Counted from the stretch's first letter, positions 29,439-39,777 are shown. The stretch: DNA of 64,000 nt from Burkholderia latens (GCF_902499045.1 NZ_CABVPL010000041.1:1-64000), one strand, 5' to 3'. Notes: generated from the letters alone by a model not told the origin. Program-made: numbers and translations.

Positions 29439-31088
29439 TCAGGCCGCCAGCATTTCCTTCGCGTGCTTGCGTGTGGTCGCCGTGATTTCGAGGCCGCCGA
29501 GCATCCGCGCGACTTCCTCGACGCGGCTCGCCTTGTCGAGCGCGACGACCGACGACACGGTGCCGCCGCGTTCGTCGGAACCTTTCGCGACCTGGAAGTG
29601 GTGGTCGCCGCGCGCCGCGACCTGCGGCAGGTGCGTCACGCACAGCACCTGGCGGTCGCGCCCGAGCTGGTGCAGCAGGCGGCCGACCACTTCGGCGACG
29701 CCGCCGCCGATCCCCGTGTCGACTTCATCGAAGATCAGCGTCGGCGTCGGGCTCGCCGCGCTCGCGATTACCGCGAGCGCGAGGCTGATCCGGGCGAGTT
29801 CGCCGCCGGACGCGACTTTCGCGAGCGGCCGCAGCGGCACGCCGGGGTGCCCGGCGACGCGGAATTCGATCTGTTCGAGCCCGTGCGGGCCGCCGTCGGC
29901 GAGCGGCACGAGCGCGACTTCGAAGCTGCCGCCCGCCATCGACAATTCCTGCATGCCGGCCGTGACGGCCGTGCCGAGCGCCTTCGCGGCCTGCGCGCGT
30001 GCCTTCGACAGATGTTTCGCGTCGGCGAGATACGCTTCCCACGCCTTTGCCTGCGCGGCTTCGAGCGTGCCGAGATCGGCGGCCGCGTCGAGCGCGGCGA
30101 GCTGCGCGCGGCGCGCCGCATGTTCCTCGTGCAGTGTGTCGGGCGGCAGCCGGAACTTGCGGGCGGTCGAATGCAGTGCGTCCAGACGCGCTTCGACCTG
30201 CGCGAGCCGCGCCGGGTCGAGATCGAGGCGCTGCGCGTAGTGCGACAGCGAATAGACGGCTTCCTGCAGCTGGATCTCGGCCGGCTCGAGCGACGCGAGT
30301 GCGTCGCCGAGGCCTGAGTCGTAGTCGGCCAGGCTGCGCAGTTTCGATACGATCGCCCCCAACTGCGGCAGCATCGCATCGTCGGCCTCGGACAGTGCGT
30401 TGAGCGCGCCCTGCACGCCGGCGATCAGGTTCGCCGAATGCGACAGCCGCTTGTGCTCACTGCCGATTTCTTCCCATTCGCCGGGTTGCGGTGCGAGCTT
30501 GTCGAGCTCGGCGAGCTGCCACGCGAGTTTCTCGCGCTCGAGCTGCAGTTCGCGCTCGTGCGCCTTCGCGGCGTCGATCGCCTGCGTCGCGTCGCGCCAC
30601 ACGCGCCACGCGCGGGCGACGTTCGCGGCATCGGCGACGAGCCCCGCGTGCGTGTCGAACAGCTCGCGCTGCGCGTCGGGCCGCATCAGCAACTGGTGCG
30701 CGTGCTGGCCATGGATGTCGACGAGCATCTCGCCGAGCTCGCGCAGTTGCGCGAGCGTCGCGCTCGTGCCGTTGATGAATGCGCGCGAGCGGCCGTTCGC
30801 GTCGATCACGCGGCGCAGCATCACGGTGTCTTCGGCGTCGAACGCGTGTTCGTCGAGCCAGCGCGCGACACGGTCGTGCGGCGTGAATTCGGCGGTGATG
30901 TCGGCGCGGCCGCAGCCGGCGCGCACGACGCTCGCGTCGGCACGTTCGCCGAGCGCGAGCGCCAGCGCGTCGATCAGGATCGATTTGCCGGCGCCGGTCT
31001 CGCCGGAAAAGACGGTGAAGCCGCTGTCGAATTCGAGATCGAGCGCGGCGACGATGACGAAGTCGCGAATCGAGAGGTGGCGGAGCAT
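29439..31088 (-). CDS. recN: DNA repair protein RecN
   Basis: RecN is an SMC-like ATPase that acts early in double-strand break repair, tethering DNA ends for RecA. The 549-residue product begins MLRHLSIRDFVIVAALDLEF and has Walker A GETGAGKSILIDAL (about residue 30), a long coiled-coil middle with heptad-like Leu/Ala/Glu, and the C-terminal ABC signature and Walker B in LIFDEVDTGIGGGVAE. Length is standard. It lies 19 bases after nadK on the same strand; the nadK-recN pairing is common in proteobacteria. No LexA box was recognised. Confidence 0.96.
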   Translation of the reverse strand: MLRHLSIRDFVIVAALDLEFDSGFTVFSGETGAGKSILIDALALALGERADASVVRAGCGRADITAEFTPHDRVARWLDEHAFDAEDTVMLRRVIDANGRSRAFINGTSATLAQLRELGEMLVDIHGQHAHQLLMRPDAQRELFDTHAGLVADAANVARAWRVWRDATQAIDAAKAHERELQLEREKLAWQLAELDKLAPQPGEWEEIGSEHKRLSHSANLIAGVQGALNALSEADDAMLPQLGAIVSKLRSLADYDSGLGDALASLEPAEIQLQEAVYSLSHYAQRLDLDPARLAQVEARLDALHSTARKFRLPPDTLHEEHAARRAQLAALDAAADLGTLEAAQAKAWEAYLADAKHLSKARAQAAKALGTAVTAGMQELSMAGGSFEVALVPLADGGPHGLEQIEFRVAGHPGVPLRPLAKVASGGELARISLALAVIASAASPTPTLIFDEVDTGIGGGVAEVVGRLLHQLGRDRQVLCVTHLPQVAARGDHHFQVAKGSDERGGTVSSVVALDKASRVEEVARMLGGLEITATTRKHAKEMLAA

Positions 31089-31107
31089 GGTGGCGGGCGG
31101 TGGTGCG

Positions 31108-32010
31108 TCAGGACGCCTTGTCGTCTTCGTTCGATGCGTGTTCGTTCCAGTGCAGCTTGTTGCGCAGCGTCGCGTAGTAGCTGTAGCCGACCGGATGCAG
31201 GAACGGCACCGTGTGCTTCGAGCGGCGCACCTCGATCGTGTCGTTCAGCTCGAGCGCCGTGAACGACTGCATGTCGAAGTTCACGTTGACGTCGCGGCCG
31301 CCGACGATCTGGATCGCGATCTTCGAATCGTCCGGCAGCACGATCGGCCGGTTCGACAGCGCGTGCGGCGCGATCGGCACCAGCACGATGCCCTGGAGCT
31401 GCGGATGCAGGATCGGGCCGGCCGACGACAGCGCGTACGCGGTCGAGCCGGTCGGTGTCGCGACGATCAGGCCGTCCGAACGCTGGTTGTACATGTACCG
31501 GCCGTCGACCGACGCGCGCAGCTCGACCATCCCGGAAAAGCCGCTGCGGTTCACGACGACGTCATTGAACGCGAGCGCGTGGTAGATCGGTTCGCCGTCG
31601 CGCACGATCCGGGCCTCGAGCAGCGAGCGCTCCTCGCGCTCGAACTTGCCGGACAGGATCACCGGCACCAGCGCCTGCATGTCGGCCGCCGCGATGTCGG
31701 TGATGAAGCCGAGCCGCCCATGGTTGATCCCGATCAGCGGAGTCTTGTACGGCGCGAGCTGGCGGCCGATGCCGAGCATCGTGCCGTCGCCGCCGAGCAC
31801 GACCGCGACGTCCGCGCGCGCGCCGATTTCCGCCGGCGTCAGCGCCGGATAGCCGGAGATGCCGATTTCGCGCGCGGTGTCGGCTTCGAAGACGACCTCG
31901 AAGCCCAGCTTCGCGATGCAGCCAGCCAGCGTGGCGAGCGGCTCGGCGATGCCGGGCGTGTTGCTCCGGCCGACGAGCGCGACAGTATTGAACTGATTAC
32001 CGGTTTTCAT
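31108..32010 (-). CDS. nadK: NAD kinase
   Basis: NadK phosphorylates NAD to NADP with ATP, the only NADP synthesis route. The 300-residue product has GGDGTMLG (about residue 70), the NAD-binding [12 protein letters not shown] and the Gly-rich [17 protein letters not shown]. The start [10 protein letters not shown] at 32010 is used; an extension to 32142 would run across the divergent hrcA start and is rejected. It is followed closely by recN and is divergent from hrcA, with 130 bases between the two starts. Confidence 0.96.
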   Translation of the reverse strand: MKTGNQFNTVALVGRSNTPGIAEPLATLAGCIAKLGFEVVFEADTAREIGISGYPALTPAEIGARADVAVVLGGDGTMLGIGRQLAPYKTPLIGINHGRLGFITDIAAADMQALVPVILSGKFEREERSLLEARIVRDGEPIYHALAFNDVVVNRSGFSGMVELRASVDGRYMYNQRSDGLIVATPTGSTAYALSSAGPILHPQLQGIVLVPIAPHALSNRPIVLPDDSKIAIQIVGGRDVNVNFDMQSFTALELNDTIEVRRSKHTVPFLHPVGYSYYATLRNKLHWNEHASNEDDKAS

Positions 32011-32140
32011 GCCGGCATTACACCATAGCTCGTTGACGAAAAGAACCGGCTGTGCGCGCACGGGGCCGGATCGGCCGGCCCGCGCGACCGTGGCTGCAGC
32101 CACTCGCCGTGCTTGCGTGGTTGCGCTAAAATTTTCCACC

Positions 32141-33163
32141 ATGCTAGACCCTCGCGCACGAACCCTCCTGAAAACCCTGATCGAACGGTATATCGCCGAC
32201 GGTCAGCCGGTCGGCTCGCGCACGTTGTCCCGTTACTCCGGGCTGGAACTGAGCCCGGCGACGATCCGCAACGTGATGTCCGACCTGGAGGAGCTCGGCC
32301 TCGTGTCGAGCCCGCACACGTCGGCCGGCCGCGTGCCGACGCCGCGCGGCTACCGGCTGTTCGTCGATACGATGCTCACGGTCGAGACGCCGATCGACGC
32401 CGAGGCCGTCGCGCGGCAGGTGCAGAACACGCTGCAGACGGGCGAGCCGCAGCAGCGGGTGGTGGCGGCTGCGGCGAGCGTGCTGTCGAACCTGTCGCAG
32501 TTCGCGGGCGTCGTGCTGACGCCGCGCCGCAGCCACGTGTTCAAGCAGATCGAATTCATGCGCCTGTCGGACAAGCGCATCCTGCTGATCATCGTCACGC
32601 CCGAGGGCGACGTGCAGAACCGGATGCTCGCGACGCCGCGCGACTATTCGCCGTCGCAACTGACCGAGGCGTCGAACTACATCAATGCGCACTTCGCCGG
32701 GCTGTCGTTCGACGAGGTGCGCCGCCGCCTGCGCGACGAGATCGACCAACTGCGCGGCGACATGACCACGCTGATGCATGCGGCCGTGACGGCCAGCACC
32801 GAGGTGCCCGACACCGAAGATACGGTGCTCATTTCCGGCGAGCGCAACCTGCTCGAAGTGGCGGACCTGTCGTCCGACATGGCACGGCTGCGCAAGCTGT
32901 TCGACGTGTTCGACCAAAAGACGGGCCTCCTGCAATTGCTCGACGTGTCGAGCCACGCCCAGGGCGTGCAGATCTTCATCGGCGGCGAATCGACGCTCGT
33001 GCCGATCGAGGAAATGAGCGTCGTGACCGCGCCGTACGAGGTGAACGGCAAGATCGTCGGCACGCTCGGCGTGATCGGCCCGACCCGGATGGCGTACAAC
33101 CGCGTGATTCCGATCGTCGACATCACCGCGCGGCTGCTGTCGCTCACGCTGAGCCAGCAGTAG
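32141..33163 (+). CDS. hrcA: Heat-inducible transcription repressor HrcA
   Basis: HrcA represses class I heat-shock genes by binding CIRCE elements and is activated by GroEL. The 340-residue product has an N-terminal winged helix ([36 protein letters not shown]) and the long regulatory domain, with [12 protein letters not shown] and [12 protein letters not shown] typical of the family. A -10-like TAAAAT at 32127-32132 lies only 8 bases before the ATG, so the message may be leaderless or the real promoter is elsewhere. I found no CIRCE in this window, so its target (probably groESL) is outside. Next comes hemH. Confidence 0.95.
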   Translation: MLDPRARTLLKTLIERYIADGQPVGSRTLSRYSGLELSPATIRNVMSDLEELGLVSSPHTSAGRVPTPRGYRLFVDTMLTVETPIDAEAVARQVQNTLQTGEPQQRVVAAAASVLSNLSQFAGVVLTPRRSHVFKQIEFMRLSDKRILLIIVTPEGDVQNRMLATPRDYSPSQLTEASNYINAHFAGLSFDEVRRRLRDEIDQLRGDMTTLMHAAVTASTEVPDTEDTVLISGERNLLEVADLSSDMARLRKLFDVFDQKTGLLQLLDVSSHAQGVQIFIGGESTLVPIEEMSVVTAPYEVNGKIVGTLGVIGPTRMAYNRVIPIVDITARLLSLTLSQQ

Positions 33164-33263
33164 TTGCGGCACCCGGCGCCGACACCGTCCCGCCATCGTG
33201 CCGCGGCGCTGCGCGTGCCGCCAGTCGGCCGAACGGCCAGCGGCCCCGAGCGAGACGGCCCGC

Positions 33264-33269
33264 TATAAT
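33264..33269 (+). promoter_or_regulatory. -10 box upstream of hemH
   Basis: A perfect TATAAT lies 42 bases before the hemH start; no matching -35 is visible. It suggests that hemH (and hslR) have their own promoter despite following hrcA. Confidence 0.5.
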
Positions 33270-33311
33270 TGAGAGCCGTCCGACTGCGTGCCCCCGAGCA
33301 CGTTCCTGCCC

Positions 33312-34376
33312 ATGCGTTTCGATCTTGAGCCGCCTTCGAGCGTCGCGGCTGCCCATCGCATCGGCGTGCTGCTGATCAACCTCGGCACGCCCGACGCCCC
33401 GACACCGCGCGCGGTGCGGCGCTATCTGGCCGAATTCCTGTCGGATCCTCGCGTCGTCGAAATCCCGCAGGTCGTCTGGCAGGTGCTGCTGCGCACGCTG
33501 ATCCTGCCGCTGCGTGGCCGCGCGTCCGCGAAGAAATACGCGGCCGTGTGGATGCAGGAAGGCTCGCCGCTGCGCGTATACACCGAGCGCCAGACCGACG
33601 GCGTGCGGCATCTGCTCGCATCGAACGGCTACCAGGTGCAGGTCGACTACGCGATGCGCTACGGCAGCCCGAACATCGCTCACGCGCTCGCGCAGTTCAA
33701 GCGCGCGGGTGTCGAGCGCGTGCTGCTGATGCCGATGTATCCGCAATACTCGGCGTCGACCACCGCGACCGCGTTCGATGCCGCGTTCGCCGCGCTCGCG
33801 CGGATGCGCAACCAGCCGGAAGTGCGCACGGTGCGGCACTACGCCGATCACCCGGCCTACATCCACGCGCTGGCCGAGCAGGTGCGCCACTACTGGGCGC
33901 AGCACGGCCGGCCCGATTTCGCGGCCGGCGACAAGCTCGTGCTGAGCTTTCACGGCGTGCCGAAACGCACGCTCGATCTCGGCGACCCCTATCACGACCA
34001 GTGCCAGCAGACGGGCGCGCTGCTGATGGCCGCGCTCGGGCTGTCGACGCTCGAATGCCGCGTGACGTTCCAGTCGCGTTTCGGCAAGGCCGAATGGCTG
34101 CAGCCGTACACGGCGCCGACGCTGCGCGAACTCGGCGAGGCGGGCGTGCGGCGCGCCGACGTGTTCTGTCCCGGTTTTACGGCCGATTGTCTGGAGACGA
34201 TCGAGGAGATCGGGATGGAGGTGCGCGACGAATTCTTCGCGGGCGGCGGCCAGGCGTTCCACCGGATCCCGTGCCTGAACGGCGCGCCGGCGTGGATCGG
34301 CGCGCTCGGCGAGATCGTCGCGGAGAATCTGCAGGGCTGGCCGGTGAAGGCCGCGCAGCCCGAAACGGTGAGCTGA
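33312..34376 (+). CDS. hemH: Ferrochelatase
   Basis: HemH inserts Fe2+ into protoporphyrin IX, the last step of haem synthesis. The 354-residue product has [14 protein letters not shown] at the N-terminus, [14 protein letters not shown], the active-site His in [10 protein letters not shown] and [15 protein letters not shown] near the C-terminus with the metal-binding Glu. The start [10 protein letters not shown] at 33312 is preferred over an ATG-like codon 24 bases upstream. It is preceded by a perfect -10 box and followed after five bases by hslR. Confidence 0.97.
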   Translation: MRFDLEPPSSVAAAHRIGVLLINLGTPDAPTPRAVRRYLAEFLSDPRVVEIPQVVWQVLLRTLILPLRGRASAKKYAAVWMQEGSPLRVYTERQTDGVRHLLASNGYQVQVDYAMRYGSPNIAHALAQFKRAGVERVLLMPMYPQYSASTTATAFDAAFAALARMRNQPEVRTVRHYADHPAYIHALAEQVRHYWAQHGRPDFAAGDKLVLSFHGVPKRTLDLGDPYHDQCQQTGALLMAALGLSTLECRVTFQSRFGKAEWLQPYTAPTLRELGEAGVRRADVFCPGFTADCLETIEEIGMEVRDEFFAGGGQAFHRIPCLNGAPAWIGALGEIVAENLQGWPVKAAQPETVS

Positions 34377-34381
34377 ACGCG

Positions 34382-34789
34382 ATGAACTACAGGATTTCGA
34401 CGGAACCCGGCGCGAAGCTGCGCATCGACAAATGGCTGTGGGCCGCGCGCTTCTTCAAGACGCGCTCGCTCGCGTCCGACGCGGTCGACAAGGGCCACGT
34501 GAAGATCGGCGGCGCGGCAGTCAAGCCGGCGAAGGACGTTCGCGTCGGCGACGAAGTCGAGATTGCGATCGACGGTATCGTCTGGCACATTGCCGTGCTG
34601 GGCATCTGTGACGTGCGCGGGCCCGCGAGCGTCGCGCAGACGCTTTACGAGGAAACGGACGCGGGGCGCGCCGCGCGGCTTGCCGAGCTGGAACGGCGGC
34701 GCACGTACCGCGAGCCGGCGGCCGAGCTGCACGGCCGGCCGACCAAGCGCGACCGGCGCATCATCGACAGATTTTCTGGTGGGAGCTGA
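34382..34789 (+). CDS. hslR: RNA-binding S4-domain protein, heat-shock protein 15 type
   Basis: Hsp15 binds the 50S subunit carrying nascent chain after erroneous subunit dissociation, through its S4 domain. The 135-residue product has the S4 signature LRIDKWLWAARFFKTRSLAS and GHVKIGGAAVKPAKDVRVGDEVEI, followed by a basic C-terminal tail (HGRPTKRDRRIIDRFSGG). Length matches the family. It starts 5 bases after the hemH stop, so it is probably co-translated, and lies 480 bases upstream of the grpE-dnaK-dnaJ group. Confidence 0.93.
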   Translation: MNYRISTEPGAKLRIDKWLWAARFFKTRSLASDAVDKGHVKIGGAAVKPAKDVRVGDEVEIAIDGIVWHIAVLGICDVRGPASVAQTLYEETDAGRAARLAELERRRTYREPAAELHGRPTKRDRRIIDRFSGGS

Positions 34790-34922
34790 ACATCTGGTCG
34801 AATGTCGCCCGTGCGCTTCCGTATTCGGTCGTGCGGTCGGTGACGGCTCCGGACAGGCAGATGGTGGTGGTGCCGGCAATCAGTACCAGCGCGACCACCG
34901 ATATGGCAAAGGTCAATTTCAC
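34761..34922 (-). CDS. Hypothetical small exported or membrane peptide (53 aa)
   Basis: A GTG at 34922, preceded by GAGGCGAG, opens a 53-codon frame: MKLTFAISVVALVLIAGTTT, a short basic start plus hydrophobic segment like a signal peptide or single transmembrane helix, then a polar tail ending KICR. A Cys after LIAGTTTI could be noticed, but the lipobox fit is poor. Its last 29 bases overlap the hslR end in antisense. I do not recognise a family. The N-terminal signal-like shape is the main support. Confidence 0.4.
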   Translation of the reverse strand: MKLTFAISVVALVLIAGTTTICLSGAVTDRTTEYGSARATFDQMFSSHQKICR

Positions 34923-35272
34923 GGTACTCGCCTCGAAGACGGTGAATGCGGCGCCAGGTGGATGTCAGGCGGCGGACAGCTACGGGTAAACACGCTTTTC
35001 CGACGCTTGAGTGGAGTGTAGTGCAGCCCCCTGTGCGGAGCTAGTACTTGCCTGGTAAGCGTTGTTACCGGCCGTTTCGTCGGGACCGGCGGCAAATGCG
35101 CGTAATCGGGCCGCCCGCGCGCGGTTGTTTCGCGGCATTGGCGAATGCCGGCGAATAACCCTCTTGAAATCGCAGCTTTCGCCCTTATTTGCACCATCAA
35201 TGTGCGGTGCCGCTGGTCATATGGTCCGGCGGTTGCCGATTTGGCTTCAACCTCTAATCGACTTTCAGCGAC
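34923..35272. other. Intergenic region upstream of grpE
   Basis: This 350-bp stretch lies between the small minus-strand ORF and grpE. It contains the candidate sigma-32 promoter at 35163-35189. No CIRCE inverted repeat was found in it, and I see no gene I can support. Confidence 0.5.
35163..35189 (+). promoter_or_regulatory. Candidate sigma-32 promoter for grpE
   Basis: CTTGAAA (35163-35169), a perfect heat-shock -35, is followed after 12 bases by CCCTTATT (35182-35189), near the CCCCATNT -10. It lies about 83 bases before the grpE start. Confidence 0.6.
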
Positions 35273-35818
35273 ATGGAAAACACGCAAGAGAACCCGGCTA
35301 CCCAATCGGCCGAAGACATCGGCAGCGAGCAACAGCCGGCGCAGGGCGCCGCTCCCGCCGCCGAAGCCGCCGACGCGGCGCTCGCGGAGGCTCAAGCCAA
35401 GGTCGCCGAGCTGCAGGAGAGCTATCTGCGGGCGAAGGCCGAGACCGAGAACGTCCGCCGCCGCGCGCAGGAAGACGTGTCGAAGGCGCACAAGTTCGCG
35501 ATCGAGAGCTTCGCCGAGCATCTGCTGCCCGTGCTGGACAGCCTGGAGGCGGCCGTGGGCGACACGTCCGGCGACATCGCGAAGGTGCGTGAAGGCGTCG
35601 AGCTGACGCTGCGCCAACTCACCAGCGCGCTCGAGAAGGGCCGCGTCGTCGCGATCAACCCGGTCGGCGAGAAGTTCGATCCGCACCAGCACCAGGCGAT
35701 TTCGATGGTGCCGGCCGAGCAGGAGCCGAACACCGTCGTCACCGTGCTGCAAAAGGGCTACATGATCGCCGACCGCGTGCTGCGCCCGGCGCTCGTGACG
35801 GTCGCGCAGCCGAAGTAA
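35273..35818 (+). CDS. grpE: Nucleotide exchange factor GrpE
   Basis: GrpE releases ADP from DnaK and acts as a thermosensor in the DnaK chaperone cycle. The 181-residue product has a low-complexity Gln/Ala/Glu-rich N-terminus, a long coiled coil (about 40-90, [21 protein letters not shown]), and the C-terminal beta-domain with [23 protein letters not shown]-like sequence and [20 protein letters not shown], which define the family. A sigma-32-like promoter lies upstream. It is followed after ten bases by a thioredoxin-like gene, then dnaK. Confidence 0.97.
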   Translation: MENTQENPATQSAEDIGSEQQPAQGAAPAAEAADAALAEAQAKVAELQESYLRAKAETENVRRRAQEDVSKAHKFAIESFAEHLLPVLDSLEAAVGDTSGDIAKVREGVELTLRQLTSALEKGRVVAINPVGEKFDPHQHQAISMVPAEQEPNTVVTVLQKGYMIADRVLRPALVTVAQPK

Positions 35819-35828
35819 GGTCGCCGCG

Positions 35829-36281
35829 ATGCTTCCCGCCGGCGTCGATCCGGCCGCGTTCGACGCGTTCGACATGCAGGCGCTGACGACCGACACGTTC
35901 GACGCCGGCATCGCCGGCGCCGGCGACGCGCTCGCCGTGGTGTTCTTCTGGGGCGTCGACTGCTTCAACTGCGAGATCGCGAAGAAGGCGATGCTCGCGC
36001 AGCCCGACGCAATCCGCGTGCTGGGCCTGAAGTGGTTCCACTGCAATGTGTACGAACACCACGAGCTGGGGCGCCGCTTCGGGCTGCACGGCGTGCCGAC
36101 GTGGTTTTTCTTCCACCGCGGCAAGCGGCTCGGCCGCGCGACCGGCTGGCATGGCCTCGCGCAGTTCGAGGCGGCGGTGGCGGCGGCGCGCGCGAAGATC
36201 GCCGGGGTTGGCGGCGCGGCAGGCGCCGCCTCCGGCGTCAGCGAAGGCGCCGCGCGCGATTCAGCTACCGGCGGCGATTGA
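35829..36281 (+). CDS. Thioredoxin-like protein
   Basis: The 150-residue product has a thioredoxin fold with redox motif WGVDCFNCEIAKKA; the two Cys near residues 43 and 46 form CFNC, in place of the classic CGPC. A cis-Pro lies in GLHGVPTWFFFHRGKRLGRATGW. There is no signal peptide, so it is probably cytoplasmic. The C-terminus ends in a Gly/Ala-rich tail. Its place between grpE and dnaK suggests heat-shock co-expression and a role in redox repair of proteins, which is inference from context. Confidence 0.85.
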   Translation: MLPAGVDPAAFDAFDMQALTTDTFDAGIAGAGDALAVVFFWGVDCFNCEIAKKAMLAQPDAIRVLGLKWFHCNVYEHHELGRRFGLHGVPTWFFFHRGKRLGRATGWHGLAQFEAAVAAARAKIAGVGGAAGAASGVSEGAARDSATGGD

Positions 36282-36312
36282 AAAAATTTAATATCCGCAT
36301 CGCTCGGCGGGT

Positions 36313-36340
36313 CTTGAAAACGGTGCGGCCGGACGCATTT
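36313..36340 (+). promoter_or_regulatory. Candidate sigma-32 promoter for dnaK
   Basis: CTTGAAA (36313-36319) and ACGCATTT (36333-36340), spaced by 13 bases, match the heat-shock consensus at 13 of 15 positions by eye. It lies 89 bases before dnaK. Confidence 0.65.
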
Positions 36341-36429
36341 CGGGAACAGAGTTGAATTCTGGCGCGCGAAACTGCCCAAAAACGCGGGGTTTCGCACAGC
36401 AAACAAGCATTTCTGGAGATTAGGAAAAA

Positions 36430-38382
36430 ATGGGAAAGATCATCGGTATTGACCTCGGCACCACGAACTCGTGCGTCGCCATCATGGAAGGCAACCAGGT
36501 CAAGGTCATCGAGAACTCGGAAGGTGCGCGTACGACGCCGTCGATCATCGCCTACATGGACGATAACGAAGTGCTCGTCGGCGCGCCGGCCAAGCGTCAG
36601 TCCGTGACCAACCCGAAGAACACGCTGTTCGCGGTGAAGCGCCTGATCGGCCGTCGCTTCGAAGAGAAGGAAGTCCAGAAGGACATCGGCCTGATGCCGT
36701 ACGCGATCATCAAGGCCGACAACGGCGACGCATGGGTCGAAGCGCACGGCGAGAAGCTCGCGCCGCCGCAGGTTTCGGCTGAAGTGCTGCGCAAGATGAA
36801 GAAGACGGCCGAAGACTACCTCGGCGAGCCGGTCACGGAAGCCGTGATCACGGTGCCGGCGTACTTCAACGACAGCCAGCGCCAGGCAACCAAGGACGCC
36901 GGCCGCATCGCAGGCCTCGAAGTCAAGCGGATCATCAACGAGCCGACCGCGGCCGCGCTCGCGTTCGGCCTCGACAAGGCCGAGAAGGGCGACCGCAAGA
37001 TCGCCGTGTACGACCTCGGCGGCGGCACGTTCGACGTGTCGATCATCGAGATCGCGGACGTCGACGGCGAAATGCAGTTCGAAGTGCTGTCGACCAACGG
37101 CGACACGTTCCTCGGCGGCGAGGACTTCGACCAGCGCATCATCGACTACATCATCGGCGAGTTCAAGAAGGAGCAGGGCGTCGACCTGTCGAAGGACGTG
37201 CTCGCGCTGCAGCGCCTGAAGGAAGCCGCTGAAAAGGCGAAGATCGAGCTGTCGTCGAGCCAGCAGACCGAAATCAACCTGCCGTACATCACGGCCGACG
37301 CATCGGGTCCGAAGCACTTGAACCTGAAGATCACCCGCGCGAAGCTGGAAGCGCTGGTGGAAGACCTCGTCGAGCGCACGATCGAACCGTGCCGCATCGC
37401 GATCAAGGACGCCGGCGTCAAGGTGTCGGACATCGACGACGTGATCCTGGTCGGCGGCCAGACCCGCATGCCGAAGGTGCAGGAGAAGGTGAAGGAGTTC
37501 TTCGGCAAGGATCCGCGCCGTGACGTGAACCCGGACGAAGCCGTCGCAGTCGGCGCGGCGATCCAGGGCCAGGTGCTGTCGGGCGACCGCAAGGACGTGC
37601 TGCTGCTCGACGTGACCCCGCTGTCGCTCGGCATCGAGACGCTTGGCGGCGTGATGACGAAGATGATCAGCAAGAACACGACGATCCCGACGAAGCACTC
37701 GCAGGTGTATTCGACGGCGGACGACAACCAGTCGGCCGTGACGATCAAGGTGTTCCAGGGCGAACGCGAGATGGCTGCAGGCAACAAGCTGCTCGGCGAG
37801 TTCAACCTCGAAGGCATTCCGCCTGCACCGCGCGGCGTGCCGCAGATCGAAGTGACCTTCGACATCGACGCGAACGGCATCCTGCACGTCGGCGCGAAGG
37901 ACAAGGCGACCGGCAAGGAAAACAAGATCACGATCAAGGCGAACTCGGGCCTGTCCGACGCCGAAATCGACAAGATGATCAAGGACGCGGAAGCGAACGC
38001 AGCGGAAGACCACAAGCTGCGCGAGCTGGCCGATTCGCGTAACCAGGGCGACGCGCTGGTCCACAGCACGAAGAAGGCGCTCACCGAGTACGGCGACAAG
38101 CTCGACGCCGGCGAGAAGGAGAAGATCGAAGCGGCGCTGAAGTCGCTCGAGGACGTCCTGAAGGACACGTCGGCCGACAAGGCGGCGATCGACGCGAAGG
38201 TCGAGGAGCTCGGCAAGGCTTCGCAGAAGCTCGGCGAAAAGATGTACGCCGACATGCAGGCGCAGCAGGCCGGTGCGGCCGGCGCGGCGGGTGCAGCTGA
38301 AGGCGCGGCCCATGCGGGCGGCGCGCAGCAGGCAGCTGACGACGTCGTCGACGCCGAGTTCAAGGAAGTGAAGAAGGACTAA
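36430..38382 (+). CDS. dnaK: Molecular chaperone DnaK (Hsp70)
   Basis: DnaK binds exposed hydrophobic segments of client proteins in an ATP-driven cycle with DnaJ and GrpE. The 650-residue product starts [20 protein letters not shown], the phosphate-1 motif, with the adenosine and connect motifs in [14 protein letters not shown] and [16 protein letters not shown], the [15 protein letters not shown] linker, the substrate-binding domain and a helical lid ending in [13 protein letters not shown], the C-terminal EEVKKD-like tail. It has fewer rare codons than neighbours by eye, as for a highly expressed gene. A sigma-32-like promoter precedes it. Confidence 0.99.
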   Translation: MGKIIGIDLGTTNSCVAIMEGNQVKVIENSEGARTTPSIIAYMDDNEVLVGAPAKRQSVTNPKNTLFAVKRLIGRRFEEKEVQKDIGLMPYAIIKADNGDAWVEAHGEKLAPPQVSAEVLRKMKKTAEDYLGEPVTEAVITVPAYFNDSQRQATKDAGRIAGLEVKRIINEPTAAALAFGLDKAEKGDRKIAVYDLGGGTFDVSIIEIADVDGEMQFEVLSTNGDTFLGGEDFDQRIIDYIIGEFKKEQGVDLSKDVLALQRLKEAAEKAKIELSSSQQTEINLPYITADASGPKHLNLKITRAKLEALVEDLVERTIEPCRIAIKDAGVKVSDIDDVILVGGQTRMPKVQEKVKEFFGKDPRRDVNPDEAVAVGAAIQGQVLSGDRKDVLLLDVTPLSLGIETLGGVMTKMISKNTTIPTKHSQVYSTADDNQSAVTIKVFQGEREMAAGNKLLGEFNLEGIPPAPRGVPQIEVTFDIDANGILHVGAKDKATGKENKITIKANSGLSDAEIDKMIKDAEANAAEDHKLRELADSRNQGDALVHSTKKALTEYGDKLDAGEKEKIEAALKSLEDVLKDTSADKAAIDAKVEELGKASQKLGEKMYADMQAQQAGAAGAAGAAEGAAHAGGAQQAADDVVDAEFKEVKKD

Positions 38383-38404
38383 GCCGGGTTGCCATGGCAC
38401 CGCA

Positions 38405-38429
38405 CGCCGCGCGCGAATCGCGCGCGGCG
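38405..38429 (+). other. GC-rich hairpin between dnaK and dnaJ
   Basis: CGCCGCGCGCG (38405-38415) and its exact complement (38419-38429) are separated by three bases, giving an 11-bp stem 22 bases after the dnaK stop. There is no U-tract, so it is more likely a partial attenuator or mRNA-stability element, which would make dnaK more abundant than dnaJ. The remaining dnaK-dnaJ spacer (254 bp) shows no gene. Confidence 0.5.
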
Positions 38430-38636
38430 CGGCTGAACAGCGGTCTGTCTTTCCTTCCGGATAGCCGGATCGACTCCACGCCTGGCGGGCTTCGCGGCCC
38501 TCCGGGCACATTTGTTTTTTGGCGGGTGCTGCGCGAAGCCGTCCGCGGACGGCGCAGCGCCAGACGAGTCGAGAGACTTTACTGCGGGCGAAAGGAGCCG
38601 CCGCGTGCGCGACGCGCGACGGCACAGTGAATCGAT

Positions 38637-39773
38637 ATGGCGAAACGGGATTACTACGAGGTTCTGGGCGTCGCGAAGAATGCGAGCGACGACGAAATCA
38701 AGAAGGCATATCGCAAGCTTGCGATGAAGTATCACCCTGACCGCAATCCGGACAGCAAGGATGCGGAAGAGCATTTCAAGGAGGCGAAGGAGGCCTATGA
38801 AATGCTGTCGGACAGCCAGAAGCGGGCAGCGTACGACCAATACGGCCACGCGGGCGTCGATCCGAACATGGGTGGTGCGGGCGCACAAGGTTTCGGCGGC
38901 TTCGCGGACGCGTTCGGCGACATCTTCGGCGACATCTTCGGCCAGGCTGCCGGCGGTGCCGCGCGCGGCGGCCGCGGCGGCCCGCAGGTGTATCGCGGCG
39001 CCGACCTGCGCTACAGCATGGAAATCACGCTCGAGCAGGCCGCGCACGGCTACGACACGCAGATCCGCGTGCCGAGCTGGGTGTCGTGCGAAGTCTGCCA
39101 CGGGTCCGGTGCGAAGCCCGGCACGAAGCCCGAAACCTGCCCGACCTGTCACGGCCAGGGCACGGTGCGCATGTCGCAGGGCTTCTTCAGCATTCAGCAG
39201 ACCTGCCCGAAGTGTCACGGCACCGGCACCTACATCCCGGAACCGTGCGCGCACTGCCACGGCTCGGGCAAGGTGAAGGAAACCAAGACGCTCGAAGTCA
39301 AGATCCCGGCCGGCATCGACGACGGGATGCGGATCCGCTCGGCCGGCAACGGCGAGCCGGGCATCAACGGCGGGCCGCCGGGCGACCTGTACGTCGAGAT
39401 CCACATCAAGCCGCACCCGGTGTTCGAGCGCGACGGCGACGATCTGCATTGCCAGATGCCGATCCCGTTCACGACCGCCGCGCTCGGCGGCGAGATCGAG
39501 GTGCCGACGCTGGCCGGCCGCGCGTCGTTCCCGGTGCCGGAAGGCACGCAGTCGGGCAAGACGTTCCGCCTGCGCGGCAAGGGGATCAAGGGGCTGCGCT
39601 CCAGCATCGCGGGCGATCTGTACGTCCATGTGCAGGTCGAGACGCCGGTGAAGCTGACCGACCAGCAGCGCGACCTGCTCAAGCAGTTCGAGAAGTCGCT
39701 GGCCGAAGGCGGTGCGCGTCACAGCCCGCAGAGCAAGAGCTGGTTCGACCGGGTGAAGAGCTTCTTCGAGTAA
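38637..39773 (+). CDS. dnaJ: Molecular chaperone DnaJ (Hsp40)
   Basis: DnaJ delivers clients to DnaK and stimulates its ATPase. The 378-residue product has the J domain with HPD in [11 protein letters not shown] (residues about 5-70), a Gly/Phe-rich linker ([20 protein letters not shown]), four zinc-binding CxxCxGxG repeats ([32 protein letters not shown], about 140-210), and the two C-terminal beta domains. It is a full-length type I DnaJ. It follows dnaK by 254 bp and ends 4 bases before pabB. Confidence 0.98.
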   Translation: MAKRDYYEVLGVAKNASDDEIKKAYRKLAMKYHPDRNPDSKDAEEHFKEAKEAYEMLSDSQKRAAYDQYGHAGVDPNMGGAGAQGFGGFADAFGDIFGDIFGQAAGGAARGGRGGPQVYRGADLRYSMEITLEQAAHGYDTQIRVPSWVSCEVCHGSGAKPGTKPETCPTCHGQGTVRMSQGFFSIQQTCPKCHGTGTYIPEPCAHCHGSGKVKETKTLEVKIPAGIDDGMRIRSAGNGEPGINGGPPGDLYVEIHIKPHPVFERDGDDLHCQMPIPFTTAALGGEIEVPTLAGRASFPVPEGTQSGKTFRLRGKGIKGLRSSIAGDLYVHVQVETPVKLTDQQRDLLKQFEKSLAEGGARHSPQSKSWFDRVKSFFE

Positions 39774-39777
39774 CGGC

